From Frankiaceae bacterium (GTDB lineage: Bacteria > Actinomycetota > Actinomycetes > JAVEEJ01), in contig JAVEEJ010000032.1 of the NCBI GenBank assembly GCA_030840515.1, forward strand, positions 1 through 12,480: a stretch of DNA of 12,480 bases, given 5' to 3'. The position numbers and the translations under genes are program-made. Under the pieces are notes generated by a model. That model was not told the DNA's origin, did not search any database, and was given only the letters and a program-made list of their open reading frames with translations. Shown here piece by piece: positions 6,211 to 12,480 of the stretch (position 1 is the first letter of the stretch; each line of letters begins with the position of its first letter).

Positions 6211-7296
6211 ATGCCCGACGTCAGTGTCGTCGCGATCGTCTACAACGACGCCGCGCGACTGCGCACCGCGGTCGAGTCCGCGCTGGCACAGGACATCGCA
6301 CTCGAGGTCGTGGTCGTGGACGACGGTTCCACCGACGGCACCGCGCAGGTCATCGACGAGCTGGCGCGGGACCCGCGGGTGCGCCCGCTGCGCCTCGCGA
6401 CCAACAGCGGCGGGTGCTCGCTGCCACGCAACACCGGCCTCGATGCCGCGCGCGGCGAGTGGGTGACGTTCCTCGACAGCGACGACGAGCTGGAGCCTGG
6501 TGCCCTTGCCGCGATGCTCGCCGCAGCGAGTCCGGAGGTGGATGTCGTCTGCGGTCTGGTCCGGCGCCACTACGACGACGGCACCGTGCACGCGTGGAAG
6601 CCCGACCTGCACACCCGACACCGGCGGGTGACGGCGAGCGAGCTGCCACGACTGCTGCACGACACGATCGCCCCCGGCAAGCTCTACCGGCGGAGCAGGC
6701 TGGTCGAGTACGGCGTCACCTTCCCGCTCGGCGTGCTGTTCGAGGACTACCGCTTCTCCGCCCTCGCCTACGCCCACGCCCGGTTGGTCGCCCTCATCCC
6801 CGAGCCGGTCTACCGGTGGAACGTGTCCCTCGATGCCGAGCAAGCCTCGATCACGCGGCGGCTGCACGACGTCGAGTCCTTCGCCGACCGCCTCGGTGGA
6901 CACCGCTTGGCCGTGGACGCGCTCCGCAGCGAGGGATTCCAGGACCTGGCCGACGAGCTGGACCACAAGTTCGTCAGCCACGACCTCCGGCTCTACCTCA
7001 GGCACCTGCACACCCGCGACCGGGCCTACCTCGAGCGCTTCCGCGAGCTCGCGCTGCCCTTTCTCGACGGGCTGGCCCCTTCGGTTCTCGCCCGGCTCGG
7101 GCGCACCGACGTGCTCGCCGTGCACGGGCTGCGCGCCGACGACTTCGCCCTGGTGTCCCTGGCGGCCCGGATCCACTACCGCGGGCACCCCAGGGGGGCT
7201 GCCACCCCCGGAGCACGTCCGGCCCCCGCGCTGCTGCGGCGGCCGGCGATCTGGCTGGCCGCGGCGCTCGCGGCCGCCAGGGCGGGCCGCGGCTGA
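6211..7296 (+). CDS. GT2 glycosyltransferase (teichoic-acid/capsule type)
   Basis: A 361-residue protein with a full GT-A domain. It has SVVAIVYND at the N-terminus (5-13), VVDDGSTDGT (35-44), LPRNTGLDAARGEWVTFLDS (71-90), the DSDD metal motif (89-92), APGKLYRRS (154-162) and LFEDYRF (176-182), whose Asp is the likely catalytic base region. Residues from about 210 form a mainly helical C-terminal part, ending in an Ala-rich, basic tail. This branch resembles the GT2 domains found in capsule and teichoic-acid synthesis proteins. It starts with ATG 24 bases after the previous stop with only a weak GAGAC ribosome site, so its coupling is looser than for upstream genes. It is the last gene before a 146-base gap. 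Donor and acceptor are not predictable from sequence alone. Confidence 0.9.
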   Translation: MPDVSVVAIVYNDAARLRTAVESALAQDIALEVVVVDDGSTDGTAQVIDELARDPRVRPLRLATNSGGCSLPRNTGLDAARGEWVTFLDSDDELEPGALAAMLAAASPEVDVVCGLVRRHYDDGTVHAWKPDLHTRHRRVTASELPRLLHDTIAPGKLYRRSRLVEYGVTFPLGVLFEDYRFSALAYAHARLVALIPEPVYRWNVSLDAEQASITRRLHDVESFADRLGGHRLAVDALRSEGFQDLADELDHKFVSHDLRLYLRHLHTRDRAYLERFRELALPFLDGLAPSVLARLGRTDVLAVHGLRADDFALVSLAARIHYRGHPRGAATPGARPAPALLRRPAIWLAAALAAARAGRG

Positions 7297-7298
7297 GC

Positions 7299-7342
7299 CG
7301 TGCCGGGTGCTGCCCCTTCGCGGGGATCCGCGCGGCGGCACG
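7299..7342 (+). terminator. Nested hairpin after the first block, possible terminator or leader structure
   Basis: CGTGCCG (7299-7305) pairs perfectly with CGGCACG (7336-7342), and inside this CCCC (7313-7316) pairs with GGGG (7322-7325) around a TTCGC loop. The structure begins three bases after the stop of the GT2 gene. There is no T-run after it, so it is not a classical intrinsic terminator. It may act as an actinobacterial hairpin terminator or processing site, or may be incidental in such GC-rich DNA. Confidence 0.3.
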
Positions 7343-7442
7343 ATAAAGTCACCCGGATCCCTGGATCGCCCGGATTTCGGCGTGGCAGCACGCTCGCAGC
7401 GGGCAAGACGTCGGCGCAGGCGCAGAGGAAAGTGACCCGGAC
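7343..7442 (+). promoter_or_regulatory. Candidate promoter and direct repeat upstream of the second block
   Basis: TAAAGT at 7344-7349 fits a TAnnnT -10 element, the only AT-rich patch in the gap, but no good -35 hexamer is seen. AAAGTCACCCGGA (7345-7357) is repeated as AAAGTGACCCGGA (7428-7440) with one mismatch in 13. The second copy abuts the GTG start of the fusion gene and overlaps its AGAGGA ribosome-site region. CCCGGAT also occurs twice 17 bases apart (7352-7358 and 7369-7375). A regulator binding site is possible but unproven. No credible protein-coding gene occupies the gap. Confidence 0.3.
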
Positions 7443-10250
7443 GTGAGCAGCAGCCGACGGCCGCGCAGCGCCGCACAGCTCCTTCGCTCGGCCTATATCC
7501 GGATGCCCTACCGCTGGCAGGAACGTGCGGCGGGCCTGGTGCGCGCCGGGCGCCGGATCAAGGCGGGACGGGTCAGCCGCCGCAAGCTGGCAGCGCTGGG
7601 CGCCAGCACGGGGCTGAGCGGCGTACTCCTGATCGTGGGCCCGGTCCTGCTGCTGACCGGAGCCAACCGGGCGTTGACGGCCGCCGTCTGGCTCGCAACC
7701 GTGGCGCTCAGCCTGGTCGCGGCCCACCTGTGGGAGTGGATCGCGCGCCCCTCCAGCCTCGACAAGGGCTCGTCATGGGTGCTGCACCGAGCCCCGAGCG
7801 CCGAGGAGGTCAAGGACCACAGCCAGCGGTTCGCGGAGGCGGCCCGCGTCATCCACGCGGCCGCCGAGTCGGTCCCGGAGCTGGGGCTCGACCGGATCCT
7901 GCCTCCGACTGCCGGGACCCCCTGGGTCGCGATCGTCGTACCCGCTTTCAACGAGAGCCGCTTCCTCGCCGACTGCCTGCGCTCCATCCAGCAGCAGACG
8001 TTCGGTGACTGGGAGTGCGTGATCGTCGATGACGCATCGACCGACACCACCGCCGACATCGCGCTGCGCTTCGTGGAGCGCGACGACCGGTTCTCGCTCG
8101 TGCAGCATGCGTTCAACCAGGGACTGGCCGCGGCGCGCAACACCGGTCTGGCACACGTGCGCGCACCGCTGGTGACGTTCATCGACGGCGACGACCTGAT
8201 GACCTCCCGGAGCCTGGCCGACCGGGTCGAGGCTTTTCAGCGCCACGCAGCCAACGACCTCGCCGGTGTGTTCTGCGGGGTGATGACCGCGCCAGAGGAG
8301 GTGACCCTCGACGGGCTCGACGCGGCCTACGAGATGTCCCCCAGCCACCGGCAGATGGTGGACATCGCCACCAGTGAGGGAGTCTGCCCCTTCGCGGTCC
8401 ACCAACCGCTCACACGCACCGACCTCGTGCGCCACATCGGAGCGTTCGACGAGACGTTCCGCCACGGGGCCGAGGACTACGACTTCTGGGTACGGGTGCT
8501 CCGCGCCGGCTACCACTTCCAGCCGTCGGACGCCATGACGGTGGTCTACCGCCAGCGTCGTGGCTCGATGGTGCGGGAGAAGATCACCGAGCACTACGAG
8601 GCCTGCCAGCGCATCCTCGACAAGCTCGACCAGCCGTGGACAGACGCGCCGCCGCGGGCTGCGCACGGCCCGCTGCCCGTCACCGAGCCGCTGGGCGTCT
8701 TCCAGCGCCGACTCATCCTGGCCGAGCGGGCGATCCGGTGGACCGGCCTCGCCGTGGCCACCGGCAACCCCGAGGCCGCGCTCGCCCTGCTGCGACAGAT
8801 GCAGCCCCATGTCCCGGCCTTCGCGATGCGCCACTTCGACATCGAGCGCACCATCCGCAAGGGGGTCAAGCGGGCTTGGGGCGCGGCGGACGACTCGTTC
8901 ATCTCCGGCTACCTGCCCCAGATCGCCTCCCTCGCGCAGGACGTCACGCGGTTCCTCGCCTTCCAGGGCCAGTCCACCAACATCGTCGCGCCGGTGAGCG
9001 CGCTGACCGAGACGCTTCCGGGTGAGGGCGTGCTGCTGTGCCCCGCCTCGTTGCCGCAGGCCACTGCCATGGCCGACCTGGTCCAGCGGTCCCCGGGATT
9101 GCGAGGGGCCCGATTCGTCACCCTCGACGACATCGCCGGAGACCAGGGCGCCCATCAGCAGCTGGTGGCGCCCGGTGTTGCGCCCCTGCGCCTGCGCGCC
9201 GCGGTCAACACCGACGACACGGCGACCACTCTCGTCGTGGCCGACCCGGCGACCGTGTTCACCGTCAGCCTGGCCGAGCGGGCGGCAGCAAAGGGGATGC
9301 GGGTCCTGCGCCTCACCCACGAGGGCCCCGACTCCCTCGTGGAGGAGTCCGCTTCGAGTGTCCGCGGCTGGCCGGCCATCACCCCTGCCGAGCTTGCCGA
9401 GCTCAGGCCCGACCCCGATCAGCCGTACATCCCGGTGGGCAATCTGGCCGGCCTGGTCCGGGCCACGCTCTCGCAGAAGCAGGTCATGGCGCTGAGCAAG
9501 GAGGAGCGCCGTGAGCTGCCCTTCGACGCCGACAAGATGCGCGCGTTCAAGGATGCCTTCAAGGGCGAGCGCTGCGTCATCATCGGCAACGGCCCGTCGC
9601 TGAACAAGCTCGACCTGAGCGCGATGCGCGACACACCGACCTTCGCCGTGAACGGCATCTTTTACGCCGCCGAGTCGATGGGGTTCGACCCCACCTTCTA
9701 CGTGGTCGAGGACACGGCTGTGATGGCCGACAACACCGAGCAGATCCGGGCCTACCGGGCGAAGCACAAGCTCTTCCCGGCGGAGTATCGCCAGTATGTC
9801 GGCGAGTCCGAGGAGGTCACGTACTTCCGGATGAACCGCGGCTTCTACTCCGAGGCCTCGCCGCACTACAGCGTGCCGCGGTTCTCCACCGATGCGGCCA
9901 AGCGCGTCTACTGCGGACAGTCCGTGACGATCATCAACCTGCAACTGGCCTACCACTTCGGGTTCAGCGAGGTCGCGCTGATCGGGATGGACTTCAGCTA
10001 CAACATCCCGTCGAGCGTCATCAAGGAGGGGATGGTCTTCACCTCGACGGAGGCGGACGAGAACCACTTCCACCCCGACTACTTCGGCCCCGGCAAGAAG
10101 TGGAAGGACCCCAAGCTCGACCGCGTGCTCATCAACTACGAGCAGGCGAAGCTGTTCTACGAGGCTGACGGGCGGCGGATCGTGAACGCGACTGCCGGCG
10201 GCAACCTGCATGTGTTCGACCGGGTGGACTACGACAGGTGGCTTGGATGA
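7443..10250 (+). CDS. Membrane-anchored GT2 glycosyltransferase fused to a DUF115/MptE-like (Maf/GT42-like) domain
   Basis: A 935-residue multidomain protein. Residues 1-50 are basic; two hydrophobic helices (about 57-73 and 79-97) form a membrane hairpin. A GT2 domain spans about 160-395 with VAIVVPAFNE (162-171), IVDDASTDTT (194-203), AARNTGLAH (230-238), DGDD (248-251) and the AEDYDFW loop (343-349). Residues 400-700 have no family I recognise; 595-628 looks like a Rossmann-type strand-helix unit. The C-terminal part (about 708-855) has VIIGNGPSLNKLDLS (712-726), PTFAVNGIF (732-740) and GQSVTIINLQLAYHFGFSEV (825-844) followed by GMDFSY (848-853). This is the pattern of DUF115/MptE-like proteins, including flagellin Maf glycosyltransferases, and is shared with GT42 sialyltransferases. 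A role adding two residues, one perhaps a nonulosonic acid, is inference. The GTG start has a somewhat distant AGAGGA site. Confidence 0.85.
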   Translation: MSSSRRPRSAAQLLRSAYIRMPYRWQERAAGLVRAGRRIKAGRVSRRKLAALGASTGLSGVLLIVGPVLLLTGANRALTAAVWLATVALSLVAAHLWEWIARPSSLDKGSSWVLHRAPSAEEVKDHSQRFAEAARVIHAAAESVPELGLDRILPPTAGTPWVAIVVPAFNESRFLADCLRSIQQQTFGDWECVIVDDASTDTTADIALRFVERDDRFSLVQHAFNQGLAAARNTGLAHVRAPLVTFIDGDDLMTSRSLADRVEAFQRHAANDLAGVFCGVMTAPEEVTLDGLDAAYEMSPSHRQMVDIATSEGVCPFAVHQPLTRTDLVRHIGAFDETFRHGAEDYDFWVRVLRAGYHFQPSDAMTVVYRQRRGSMVREKITEHYEACQRILDKLDQPWTDAPPRAAHGPLPVTEPLGVFQRRLILAERAIRWTGLAVATGNPEAALALLRQMQPHVPAFAMRHFDIERTIRKGVKRAWGAADDSFISGYLPQIASLAQDVTRFLAFQGQSTNIVAPVSALTETLPGEGVLLCPASLPQATAMADLVQRSPGLRGARFVTLDDIAGDQGAHQQLVAPGVAPLRLRAAVNTDDTATTLVVADPATVFTVSLAERAAAKGMRVLRLTHEGPDSLVEESASSVRGWPAITPAELAELRPDPDQPYIPVGNLAGLVRATLSQKQVMALSKEERRELPFDADKMRAFKDAFKGERCVIIGNGPSLNKLDLSAMRDTPTFAVNGIFYAAESMGFDPTFYVVEDTAVMADNTEQIRAYRAKHKLFPAEYRQYVGESEEVTYFRMNRGFYSEASPHYSVPRFSTDAAKRVYCGQSVTIINLQLAYHFGFSEVALIGMDFSYNIPSSVIKEGMVFTSTEADENHFHPDYFGPGKKWKDPKLDRVLINYEQAKLFYEADGRRIVNATAGGNLHVFDRVDYDRWLG

Positions 10251-11206
10251 GCGACGACATGACCGTCGGCATGGTGATCCGCACCCTCAACGAGGAGCGG
10301 CACATCGGCCGGCTGCTGGCCGGGCTGCAGCGCCAGACGCGGCGGCCCGACCAGATCGTGGTCGTCGACTCAGGCTCGAGTGACGCCACCGTGGACATCG
10401 CGCTGCACTACGGCTGCGAGGTCGTGCACATCGCTCCGAAGGACTTCTCGTTCGGCAGGGCGCTCAACGTCGGCTGCCGGGCTGCGAAGACCGACGTCAT
10501 GGTCTTCGTGTCCGCGCACGTCTACCCGTTGTTCGACACCTACCTCGAGCTCCTGGCGAAGCCCTTTGAGGACCCTCAGGTGGCGCTGAGCTACGGCCGG
10601 CAGGTCGGTGACCACCGCACCAAGTACTCCGAGTCGCGCGTGCTGCTCAAGTGGTTCCCCACCACGTCCAGCGCAGAGCAGGAGAACCCCTTCTGCAACA
10701 ACGCCAACGCGGCAGTGCGCAGGACGGTCTGGGAGGAGATTCCCTACGACGAGGAGCTCACCGGCCTGGAAGACCTCGACTGGGCGAGCAAGGCCCAGGC
10801 GAAGGGCTACAAGGTCGCCTACGTGGCGGAGTCACCCGTGGTTCACGTCCACGAGGAGACATGGTCTCGGATCGTCAACCGCTACCGCCGCGAGGCCATC
10901 GCCTACCAGCGCATCATGGGCAACCAGAAGATGTCGCCTGTCGAGGCGCTGCGGCTGTTCGTCGGCAACACGGCCAGCGACTTCGTGCACGCCGCGCGCG
11001 AGGGAGTGCTGGCGTCCAATGTCGTCTCCATCCCGGCGTTCCGGGCTGCGCAGTTCTACGGCGCGTTCCAGGGCTTCGCGAACACCGAGGAGCCCTCGGA
11101 GCAGCTCAAGCGCCGCTTCTACTACCCGCTCGAGATGAAGCCCCAGATCGAGGCACAGGCCCCCGGGCGGCCGATCGACTACCTCGACGACGAGACCTCG
11201 CAGTGA
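10247..11206 (+). CDS. GT2-family glycosyltransferase lacking a canonical DXD
   Basis: A 319-residue GT-A protein. It has the N-terminal strand GMVIRTLNEE (8-17), IVVVDSGSSDAT (37-48), the subfamily motif FSFGRALNVGCRAA (67-80), NNANAAVRR (151-159), LTGLEDLDWASKAQAKGY (171-188) and VVHVHEETW (198-206). In place of the usual DXD metal motif it has FVSAHVYP (87-94). Ser-Ala-His here is typical of one GT2 branch, from memory, so the enzyme is probably active but with a different metal or nucleotide contact. A helical C-terminal region (about 205-300) follows. The ATG at 10247 forms ATGA with the upstream stop and has AGGTGG five bases upstream, which decides the start over the in-frame ATGs at 10238 and 10259. 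It overlaps the next gene by GTGA. Confidence 0.9.
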   Translation: MSDDMTVGMVIRTLNEERHIGRLLAGLQRQTRRPDQIVVVDSGSSDATVDIALHYGCEVVHIAPKDFSFGRALNVGCRAAKTDVMVFVSAHVYPLFDTYLELLAKPFEDPQVALSYGRQVGDHRTKYSESRVLLKWFPTTSSAEQENPFCNNANAAVRRTVWEEIPYDEELTGLEDLDWASKAQAKGYKVAYVAESPVVHVHEETWSRIVNRYRREAIAYQRIMGNQKMSPVEALRLFVGNTASDFVHAAREGVLASNVVSIPAFRAAQFYGAFQGFANTEEPSEQLKRRFYYPLEMKPQIEAQAPGRPIDYLDDETSQ

Positions 11207-11874
11207 CGACTGTCACCGCCATGGTGCCGATGCGGCACTCGAGCGAGCGGGTGCCCGGCAAGAACTACCGGCCGCTCGGGGGCGTCCCGCTCTACCACCA
11301 CGTCGTACGCGCACTGCTCGACGTACCCGAGATCACGACCGTCGTCATCGACACCGACAGCCCCACGATCTTCGAGGACGCTGCGAAGGCCTTCCCTGAG
11401 GTGGTGCTGCTCGAGCGGCCCGAGCACCTGCGCGCGGGTGAGATCCCGATGAACGACGTGCTGCTGCACACCACCAGCCAGGTCCCCAGCGACCTCTACC
11501 TGCAGACCCACTCGACCAATCCCTTCCTGAGGGCGGAGACGATCCAGCGCGGGCTGCGGCTGCTGCTCGACGCCGGTGACACCTACGACTCGCTGTTCGG
11601 AGTCAGCCGCATCCAGGCCCGCTTGTGGGACAAGAACACCGAGCCGGTCAACCACGACCCCAAGGTGCTGCTGCGCACCCAGGACCTCGACCCGATCTAC
11701 CTCGAGAACTCCTGCATCTACGTCTTCTCACCGGACACGCTGCGGACCTACGGCAACCGGATCGGCGCCAGGCCGCTGATGTTCGAGATCCCGCCGGATG
11801 AGGCCGTGGACATCGACGAGGAGTCAGACTTCACGCTCGCGGAGCAGCTCTGGGACATCCGGAACCGCGGGTGA
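11203..11874 (+). CDS. Acylneuraminate-type cytidylyltransferase (CMP-sugar-acid synthetase family)
   Basis: A 223-residue nucleotidyltransferase. The N-terminal signature PMRHSSERVPGKNYRPLGGV (9-28) corresponds to the RxxSxRxPxKN...LxGxPL loop of CMP-N-acetylneuraminate and CMP-KDO synthetases. LQTHSTNPFLRAETIQRGL corresponds to the conserved xQxTsPfl...DI segment, and YLENSCIYVFS and the closing EAVDIDEESDFTLAEQLW match the strand and acidic metal motif at the C-terminus. It should activate a sugar acid as its CMP derivative in the cytoplasm. The Met-Arg-His-Ser-Ser-Glu variant of the loop marks a branch distinct from classic NeuA (ARGGSK), so the substrate may not be sialic acid. The start is GTG at 11203 in a GTGA overlap; the stop overlaps the next GTG the same way. 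No nonulosonic acid synthase (NeuB type) is in the window. Confidence 0.87.
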   Translation: MTTVTAMVPMRHSSERVPGKNYRPLGGVPLYHHVVRALLDVPEITTVVIDTDSPTIFEDAAKAFPEVVLLERPEHLRAGEIPMNDVLLHTTSQVPSDLYLQTHSTNPFLRAETIQRGLRLLLDAGDTYDSLFGVSRIQARLWDKNTEPVNHDPKVLLRTQDLDPIYLENSCIYVFSPDTLRTYGNRIGARPLMFEIPPDEAVDIDEESDFTLAEQLWDIRNRG

Positions 11875-12480
11875 CGGACTTCGAAGGGCAAGCACCGCTG
11901 CGGGTCCTGGTCTCGTGCGTGCAGATGCAGAACGAGCTGGACACCTATCGGGCTGATCTCGAATCACGCGGCATCGAGCTGGTGGTCCCCGAGATCACCC
12001 ACCAGCAGCTCAACGAGGACGAGCTGCTCGAGATCATGCCCGAGATCGACGGGGTCATCGCGGGTGACGACCAGTTCACCGGAGCGGTTCTCCAGGCCAG
12101 CAAGCGACTGCGCATCCTCTCCAAGTGGGGGGTGGGCACGGACGCCATCGACAAGGAGGCCGCCGCGCGGGAAGGCATCCCGGTGACGAACACACCCGGG
12201 ATGTTCGGTGCCGACGTGGCCGAGGTCGTCCTGTCCTACATGCTCATGCTCGCGCGCGGCATGCACGTCGTCGACCGTGCCGTGAGGGATGGGCACTGGC
12301 TCAAGCTCGAGGGCGAGACACTGGCGGGCAAGACTGCCGGCGTCGTGGGGCTCGGCTCCATCGGGCTCGGGGTCTGCCAGCGGGCCAAGGCCTTCGACAT
12401 GACGGTGATCGGCTCCGATCCGTGGCCCGAGAGCCAGGAGCGGGCCCGGGCCATGGCGGTCGAGGTCGTCGAGCTCGACG
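11871..12480 (+). CDS. D-2-hydroxyacid / phosphoglycerate dehydrogenase family, C-terminus beyond window
   Basis: The first 203 codons of an NAD-dependent D-isomer 2-hydroxyacid dehydrogenase, open to the right edge. Substrate-domain strand RVLVSCVQM (11-19), IAGDDQFTG (63-71), LSKWGVGTDAID (83-94), VTNTPGMFGADVAEVVLSYM (105-124) and LARG (127-130) are family hallmarks. The coenzyme fold starts at LAGKTAGVVGLGSIGLGV (151-168) with GLGSIG (160-165) as the GxGxxG loop and Asp183 after strand 2, which favours NAD over NADP. The catalytic Arg, Glu and His lie further on and are not visible. Closest recalled relatives are SerA-like enzymes found in sugar-acid and glycan clusters, where they could oxidise or make a hydroxyacid precursor. 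The start is GTG at 11871, overlapping the upstream stop as GTGA. Whether it is true 3-phosphoglycerate dehydrogenase cannot be decided here. Confidence 0.86.
   Translation, partial: MTDFEGQAPLRVLVSCVQMQNELDTYRADLESRGIELVVPEITHQQLNEDELLEIMPEIDGVIAGDDQFTGAVLQASKRLRILSKWGVGTDAIDKEAAAREGIPVTNTPGMFGADVAEVVLSYMLMLARGMHVVDRAVRDGHWLKLEGETLAGKTAGVVGLGSIGLGVCQRAKAFDMTVIGSDPWPESQERARAMAVEVVELD

Noticed and set aside
7382..7435. A 16-codon Arg-rich mini-ORF in the gap before the fusion gene
   Set aside because: It has no ribosome site, and Arg-rich composition is what random GC-rich DNA gives; a leader peptide cannot be supported.
7432..7446. A four-codon GTG mini-ORF whose stop overlaps the fusion gene's GTG
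   Set aside because: The spacing from AGAGGA to this GTG is only two bases, too short for initiation, and such tiny frames arise easily.
4948..7476. An 842-codon open frame on the minus strand
   Set aside because: It runs antisense to the phosphotransferase and two GT2 genes, its translation is Gly/Arg/Asp/Val/His-rich with no recognisable motif, and long antisense frames are expected where third positions are nearly all G or C.
7773..10211. An 812-codon open frame on the minus strand
   Set aside because: It is antisense to the fusion gene, whose GT2 and DUF115-like motifs are clear; the minus-strand product has biased composition and no family signature.
1..12480. CRISPR arrays, tRNA/rRNA genes, insertion sequences, attachment sites
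   Set aside because: No regularly spaced repeats, no transposase or integrase motifs, no terminal inverted repeats and no tRNA-like cloverleaf were found; nearly all bases are in tightly packed genes.

Overview
The window comes from a high-GC genome whose codon third positions are almost all G or C, with many GTG starts and genes fused by 4-base stop/start overlaps. Gene content (UPF0126 protein, PF04228-type zinc peptidase, CDP-alcohol phosphotransferases beside GT2 enzymes, TagGH/Wzm-Wzt type exporter) points to an actinobacterium, plausibly Nocardioides-like. The genus is inference from resemblance. No mobile element, RNA gene or CRISPR array was seen.

Layout. The left end reads leftward: a LicC-like small-molecule cytidylyltransferase (1031-1738), a membrane-anchored neutral zinc metallopeptidase (129-1001) and the start of a UPF0126/TRIC-family membrane protein (1-110, cut by the window edge). 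A 123-bp divergent intergenic region (1739-1861) separates these from a long rightward surface-glycan locus. Its first block (1862-7296) holds an ABC-2 permease, its ATPase, two consecutive CDP-alcohol phosphotransferases and two GT2 glycosyltransferases. Most of these are chained by 1- or 4-base overlaps, one of which implies a CTG start. A 146-bp gap (7297-7442) with a hairpin, a possible -10 element and a near-perfect 13-bp direct repeat precedes the second block (7443 to the window end). That block holds a 935-residue membrane-anchored fusion of a GT2 domain with a C-terminal DUF115/MptE-like domain, a GT2 enzyme without a DXD motif, an acylneuraminate-type cytidylyltransferase and a D-2-hydroxyacid (phosphoglycerate) dehydrogenase cut by the right edge.

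Working model (inference). The locus builds and exports a phosphodiester-decorated surface glycan. The LicC-like enzyme would make a CDP-activated small alcohol or aminoalcohol. The two CDP-alcohol phosphotransferases would use such a donor at the membrane, the GT2 enzymes would assemble the glycan, and the ABC pair would export it. The second block would add a sugar acid activated as its CMP form by the NeuA-like enzyme. The fused DUF115-like domain, which shares motifs with GT42 sialyltransferases and flagellin Maf proteins, is a candidate transferase. The most unusual elements are that fusion protein, the second CDP-alcohol phosphotransferase with His in place of the fourth conserved Asp, and the pairing of two different cytidylyltransferase chemistries in one locus.
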